Shown one piece after another: positions 5,359-8,439 of a stretch of DNA of 8,439 bases. The position numbers and the translations under genes are program-made. The notes below the pieces were generated by a model. It did not search any database, had not been told where the DNA came from, and was given only the letters and a program-made list of their open reading frames with translations. Source of the DNA: Bacillota bacterium (GTDB lineage: Bacteria; Bacillota; Clostridia; Christensenellales; UBA1242); the NCBI GenBank assembly GCA_009787915.1, contig WQSK01000009.1, positions 12,313-20,751 of the forward strand, written 5' to 3'. Every line of letters begins with the position of its first letter. Positions within the stretch are counted from its first letter, which is position 1.

Positions 5359-6609
5359 TTAAATTTTAATGTTCGGTCCAACGACACAAATGGTTGCCTT
5401 ATCAAGGTCAAGATATTTTTTTGCGACTTCATTAACCTGTTTCGGTGTTACGGCTTCAAGGTTTTTTAAATACTCGGCATCCGTTTCAATTTTACCAAGG
5501 GTCGATAATTGCGTTGCGTTTTTGTAACTGATTTGTTCAACGTCCTCTGATGCAAACATTTTACTGCTGCGTTTGATGTTTTTGACCTTTTGCATTTCTT
5601 CGTCGGTCACACCGTCGGATACAAGGCGAGTAATCTCGCTACGAATCGTATCAAAAACGACTCCAGTATTTTTTGGCGTACACGAAAACCAAACGTACAA
5701 ATATCCGCCAAGGTCGTTCACACGTACCCCGCCCGAAATCGAATACACAAGCCCAAGTTTTTCCCTGACCGCGGTAAACAAACGCGATGACATCCCAATG
5801 GATAGTATCTCACAAACATATGTAAGTGCAAACCTGTCCGCATGGTCAAGTTGAACCGCAGGAAACAACATTGCCGCGTTGTGTTGTTCGATTTTTTTCT
5901 TGCGCTTTGCAACCGTTGCAATGGGCGCAATCGGATTAGATGCAATCGGACGAATATTTGGTTTTGCTTTTGTGCCTTTAAAATGAGGCAAAAAATATTT
6001 CTGAACCATAGCCTCGGCCTGCGCAATCGTTATATCCCCCGTGAACGAAATAATCGTATTCGGCGCGGTATAATGTTTTTTAATATAATTATGGATATCA
6101 GCAGGTCGGAAACTTTTGACACTTTTAACTGTACCTGCAATAGGATGCCCAAAAGCCGTATCTGCAAAATACGTACCTGAAGTCAAATCACTAAGCGCGT
6201 GTCGCGGGTTGTCGTCGTGCATGATAATTTCTTGGACGATAACGCCACACTCGCGTTTAAATTCCTCGTCACTGAACTTTAGGTTAAAAAACATATCTGA
6301 CAACACGTCACAGCAATCATCAACGTTTGTAAGCAACCCTTTTGTGTGATAGCATGTTGCCACGTTACTTGTGTACGCGTTGTACTCTACGCCCAAACTT
6401 GAAAGAATCTTTGCAATGTCCTCGGCAGAGCGTTTGGTAGTTCCTTTGAACAACATGTGTTCTACAAAATGCGAAAGACCCCACTCGTCCGCTTCCTCGT
6501 CACGAGAGCCAACGCTTACGTGAACACTTGTTGCCACGGACTTGAATCCTGGCATTGGGCGTACGATTAGCCTCATCCCACACCCGTAGGTTTTTATAAT
6601 GTTTTCCAT
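5359..6609 (-). CDS. M16-family zinc metallopeptidase (processing-peptidase/MlpA-like)
   Basis: A 416-residue protein with both M16 domains. The inverted zinc motif HFVEH (residues 47-51) and the third ligand Glu127 in VIVQEI are spaced as in active members (75 residues between the second His and Glu). The C-terminal half keeps the Arg/Tyr pair of the substrate pocket in VREKLGLVYS. Family members resemble the mitochondrial processing peptidase beta subunit; B. subtilis MlpA (YmxG) is a cytoplasmic example. The ATG at 6609 is preferred because homologues begin a few residues before the first strand (IIKTYGCGMRLIV) and a -10-like TATACT lies 7 nt upstream; an in-frame TTG at 6645 would add 12 residues. 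No Shine-Dalgarno site is seen for either. It lies 40 nt after the deacetylase homologue, matching the ylxY-mlpA order. Its stop abuts that of the Nudix-Sua5 gene with no base between. Confidence 0.93.
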   Translation of the reverse strand: MENIIKTYGCGMRLIVRPMPGFKSVATSVHVSVGSRDEEADEWGLSHFVEHMLFKGTTKRSAEDIAKILSSLGVEYNAYTSNVATCYHTKGLLTNVDDCCDVLSDMFFNLKFSDEEFKRECGVIVQEIIMHDDNPRHALSDLTSGTYFADTAFGHPIAGTVKSVKSFRPADIHNYIKKHYTAPNTIISFTGDITIAQAEAMVQKYFLPHFKGTKAKPNIRPIASNPIAPIATVAKRKKKIEQHNAAMLFPAVQLDHADRFALTYVCEILSIGMSSRLFTAVREKLGLVYSISGGVRVNDLGGYLYVWFSCTPKNTGVVFDTIRSEITRLVSDGVTDEEMQKVKNIKRSSKMFASEDVEQISYKNATQLSTLGKIETDAEYLKNLEAVTPKQVNEVAKKYLDLDKATICVVGPNIKI

Positions 6610-6616
6610 ATTGATA

Positions 6617-6645
6617 AGTATATGCAAAGACTTTGGCAAAAACAA
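6617..6645 (-). promoter_or_regulatory. Possible internal promoter before the M16 peptidase gene
   Basis: On the - strand TATACT (6617-6622, five of six) stands 7 nt before the ATG at 6609. A poor -35 TTGTTT (6640-6645) is 17 bp upstream. If active it would give a leaderless transcript. The gene can also be read through from the deacetylase gene. Confidence 0.35.
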
Positions 6646-6649
6646 GTGT

Positions 6650-7363
6650 TTAAATCAAATTTTCGGACACACTAGTAACCCCAAGTCCCGCATTTTGATA
6701 GAACCTTAAAATTCGGTGTAACTCGGTAAATGTTGCAAGGTTTGCCCTAAGCAAAACAAAATCACCTGCCATAATATCACGTGTTGCAGAATCAAAAACA
6801 TTCGTTGTTGCATCACGTGACCACATCACGGTGCGGTAACCAAGACGTTCCGCAGCCCTGAGTGTCGCCCTATCAAACGCGCCATGTGGTGGTAAAAAAA
6901 CCTGCATACACACACCCTCTTGCGGTTCAATTTCGTCCTCGGTCAATTGTACAGAGGCGGTAATTGCCTTAACAAGCGTGTGCGTAGTTTCCAACTCGGC
7001 ACGCTGTTCGGCTTCTCTTTTTCCCGCCAATGCCCTGTTGTTGTGTGCGTGATTCCCAAGTTCAAAATGCTCTGCCAACTTCATTACGGTTGGACGGTTG
7101 CGACTTGCCCAGCCTCCACCAACAAAAAATGTTGCGTCAACATTGTTTTCAATAAGTAATGATGCAATTTCATTCACATACGTTGCGTCGTCCTCTAACA
7201 CAAACATAAGCGAAACGTTGTTGTTCGTGCGATTTCCACCTGCCACAGGTGCCGACACCGATATAAAAACATCCGCCAAGTTTACCGTAAACACCGCCAC
7301 TCCCAAGCCAACCAAAACTACGGCGATACACAAATTTGTTACAATTGAAACTTTTTTGCTCAC
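6650..7363 (-). CDS. Membrane-anchored polysaccharide deacetylase homologue (YlxY-like), degenerate active site
   Basis: A 237-residue protein with one N-terminal membrane anchor or uncleaved signal (about residues 8-36) and an extracytoplasmic NodB-type domain. Family landmarks are recognisable: VSLMFVLEDDATYVNEI at the first motif, NVDATFFVGGGWASRN, ELGNHAHNN at the second, FLPPHGAFDRATLRAAERLGYRTVMWSRD at the third and fourth, and GDFVLLRA near the end. The order and spacing fit the sporulation-type and YlxY deacetylases. Catalysis is doubtful: the usual TFDDGP motif is replaced, the second metal His of HxxxH is Asn109 (first is His105), Arg of RPP is Leu157, and the C-terminal catalytic His is Arg206. 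It may bind glycan or act as a scaffold without deacetylating. The start is a GTG at 7363 with no Shine-Dalgarno but a perfect TATAAT 5 nt upstream. The M16 gene follows in the same unit. Confidence 0.82.
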   Translation of the reverse strand: MSKKVSIVTNLCIAVVLVGLGVAVFTVNLADVFISVSAPVAGGNRTNNNVSLMFVLEDDATYVNEIASLLIENNVDATFFVGGGWASRNRPTVMKLAEHFELGNHAHNNRALAGKREAEQRAELETTHTLVKAITASVQLTEDEIEPQEGVCMQVFLPPHGAFDRATLRAAERLGYRTVMWSRDATTNVFDSATRDIMAGDFVLLRANLATFTELHRILRFYQNAGLGVTSVSENLI

Positions 7364-7368
7364 ACAAA

Positions 7369-7374
7369 ATTATA
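7369..7374 (-). promoter_or_regulatory. -10 element of the deacetylase-homologue/M16 unit
   Basis: A perfect TATAAT on the - strand ends 5 nt before the GTG start at 7363. No good -35 is seen at 16-18 bp (a TTGGCA is 21 bp away). The transcript would begin at or very near the start codon. Confidence 0.5.
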
Positions 7375-7394
7375 TGCCCAGTACTTATAATAAC

Positions 7395-7423
7395 TTGCCA
7401 ACAAATCAATTTTCAACTAAACT
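7395..7423 (+). promoter_or_regulatory. Probable promoter of the histidine phosphatase gene
   Basis: TTGCCA (7395-7400, five of six to TTGACA), an exact 17-bp spacer and TAAACT (7418-7423, four of six to TATAAT) lie 6 nt before the ATG at 7430, giving a predicted leaderless start. A second, perfect TATAAT at 7386-7391 has no fitting -35 and would give a leader of about 30 nt without a Shine-Dalgarno site. Confidence 0.55.
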
Positions 7424-7429
7424 TGACCT

Positions 7430-8014
7430 ATGACAAATGTCTATTTTGTCCGACACGCCGAACCCGACATGTCCGTCCATGACGAAGGCCGCCCTCTTAC
7501 CCCAAAAGGTTTGGCGAACTCTAGGCTTGTTACAAAATTTTTATCCGACAAATCCATCGACATAGTTTTTTCAAGCCCATTTGTTCGCACCGTACAAACT
7601 CTTAAAGACTTTGTGGAGAGTCAAAGTCTTAAATTAAATTTTGTAGACGATTTTCGAGAACGACATATTTCAAACAATTGGCTTCCCAACTTTGACGAGG
7701 TTTCCGCAAAACAGTGGGAAGATTTTTCTTATAAACTTCCCGATGGTGAATCGCTTGCAGACGTGCAATCCCGAAACATACGCGCCCTTGAAAATATTTT
7801 GGTTTCACACAAGGACAAAAACATTGTTATTGGCGCACACGGAACTGCACTGTCTACACTGGTATATTATTTTGATAAAACCTGGTTGATAAAAAACGAC
7901 GTATTTCCAACCTGTAAAATGCCAATGCCATGGATTGTATTATTACAATTCGACAAACAGAAACTTTTGCACATCGAAAAATTCGAAATTATTTCGCAAC
8001 CAAAACGGCCTTGA
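7430..8014 (+). CDS. Histidine phosphatase superfamily (phosphoglycerate mutase-like) protein
   Basis: A 194-residue cytoplasmic enzyme of the branch that transfers phosphate through a histidine. Visible catalytic set: FVRHAEPD with Arg8 and nucleophile His9 (usual RHG is RHA), SSPFVRTVQT with Arg53, FRER with Glu77 as the likely acid, and GAHGTAL with His137. The middle (DFRERHISNNW...QWEDFSYKLPDGESLADVQSRNI) and end (MPMPWIVLLQF) match a Clostridia-type group annotated only as histidine phosphatase family proteins; the substrate cannot be deduced, and mutase activity is not implied. No Shine-Dalgarno site precedes the ATG at 7430. It is divergent from the deacetylase homologue (66 bp apart) and its last 26 nt overlap the end of alaS on the other strand. 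Confidence 0.93.
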   Translation: MTNVYFVRHAEPDMSVHDEGRPLTPKGLANSRLVTKFLSDKSIDIVFSSPFVRTVQTLKDFVESQSLKLNFVDDFRERHISNNWLPNFDEVSAKQWEDFSYKLPDGESLADVQSRNIRALENILVSHKDKNIVIGAHGTALSTLVYYFDKTWLIKNDVFPTCKMPMPWIVLLQFDKQKLLHIEKFEIISQPKRP

Positions 8015-8439
8015 CCCTGCGAATACCTGAGCCAACGTTTTCTTCCTTTTGAATTTTAAAGACGCCCAACTCTTTCGTGTTCGCCACATGTGGTCCGCCA
8101 CAGATTTCTTTTGAAAAATCGCCAATCGTAAAGACCTTTACCCTGTCACCATAGCGGTCACAAAACGTGCCGACGGCCCCAGTTTTTTGGGCTTCAGCAA
8201 CAGACATCTCCGCCACAATCACATCATGATTTTTTGCGATTTCCCCGTTTATACGCTTTTCAATTTCGGAGATTTCGTTTGGTTCGACTTTTCTTGAAAA
8301 CGAAAAATCAAACCGCAAACGCTCTGGCGTTATGTTAGAGCCCTTTTGCACAACACTGTCCCCAAATTTTTCACGCAGAGCCGCCAACAACAAATGCGCC
8401 GCGGTATGCAACCGAACCGTTTCTTGGCAACTGTCGGCA
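7989..8439 (-). CDS. alaS: Alanyl-tRNA synthetase, C-terminal (editing-domain) part, cut by the window edge
   Basis: About 150 residues are visible and the frame stays open to the window end, so the aminoacylation domains lie beyond 8439. The visible part is the editing domain that clears mischarged Ser/Gly-tRNA(Ala). Its zinc ligands are present: HTAAH (His codons 8406-8408 and 8394-8396) and CGGPH (Cys codon 8100-8102). GSNITPERLRFDFS, GDRVKVFTIGDFSKEICGGPHVANTKELGVFKI and GIRRVKAVL are standard AlaRS sequences. The protein stops three residues after this last motif, so the C-Ala (DHHA1) oligomerisation and tRNA-binding domain is absent, as in some short AlaRS enzymes. A free-standing AlaX editing protein is an alternative, but VRLHTAAHLLLAALREKFG and the long approach sequence favour AlaRS. 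The 3' end overlaps the histidine phosphatase gene by 26 nt. Confidence 0.9.
   Translation of the reverse strand, partial: ADSCQETVRLHTAAHLLLAALREKFGDSVVQKGSNITPERLRFDFSFSRKVEPNEISEIEKRINGEIAKNHDVIVAEMSVAEAQKTGAVGTFCDRYGDRVKVFTIGDFSKEICGGPHVANTKELGVFKIQKEENVGSGIRRVKAVLVAK

Noticed and set aside
6610..6645. TTG start for the M16 peptidase, 4 nt after the deacetylase stop
   Set aside because: It adds 12 residues not expected in the family and has no ribosome binding site; the ATG at 6609 fits homologue N-termini. Coupled re-initiation at the TTG is not fully excluded.
1..8439. tRNA, rRNA or CRISPR elements
   Set aside because: No tRNA-like T-arm with matching acceptor ends, no rRNA sequence and no regularly spaced 25-40 bp repeats were seen on either strand by eye.

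Overview
The window is 8.4 kb of bacterial DNA at roughly 40-45 % GC (estimated by eye). It is densely coded, with standard stop codons and ATG/GTG starts. The MraZ, RsmH, YlxY-type deacetylase, M16 peptidase and histidine phosphatase sequences look most like uncultured low-GC Bacillota of the Clostridia type. The pair of a YlxY-like protein followed by an M16 peptidase matches the B. subtilis ylxY-mlpA order. The end of the alanyl-tRNA synthetase, which stops at ...RRVKAVLVAK with no C-Ala domain, also resembles some candidate-phylum enzymes, so the lineage is not settled.

Layout. (1) 1-675, + strand: the C-terminal catalytic part of a tyrosine recombinase, cut by the window edge. (2) 676-824: an AT-rich gap between the recombinase and the host genes. 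(3) 825-3056, - strand: the head of the division and cell-wall (dcw) cluster, mraZ-rsmH-(FtsL-like membrane protein), with overlapping genes. The expected next gene (ftsI/pbp) is absent and the recombinase lies there instead. (4) 3057-3251: a divergent control region with a recognisable mraZ promoter, four 10-bp-phased GTGG boxes (a probable MraZ operator), a G-rich mraZ leader and a promoter for the rightward genes. (5) 3252-5358, + strand: a YgjV-like membrane protein and a Nudix-Sua5 fusion. (6) 5359-7363, - strand: an M16 metallopeptidase and, upstream of it, a degenerate membrane-anchored polysaccharide deacetylase homologue. (7) 7364-7429: a 66-bp divergent promoter region. (8) 7430-8014, + strand: a histidine phosphatase. 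(9) 7989-8439, - strand: the C-terminal part of alanyl-tRNA synthetase.

How the parts fit. MraZ probably represses its own operon through the GTGG boxes. It may also affect the divergent YgjV/Nudix-Sua5 unit, whose promoter starts 14 bp from the boxes. RsmH (16S rRNA methylation), Sua5 (tRNA t6A synthesis) and AlaRS are translation functions. The FtsL-like protein and the deacetylase homologue belong to the envelope and division side.

The most notable observations are the four-box MraZ operator overlapping the mraZ -35, the Nudix-Sua5 fusion, a putative FtsL with a long disordered cytoplasmic arm, a deacetylase homologue that has lost most catalytic residues, and a consistent pattern in which four genes without Shine-Dalgarno sequences have a -10-like hexamer only 5-7 nt before the start codon (candidate leaderless mRNAs). 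Two convergent gene pairs also leave no intergenic space.
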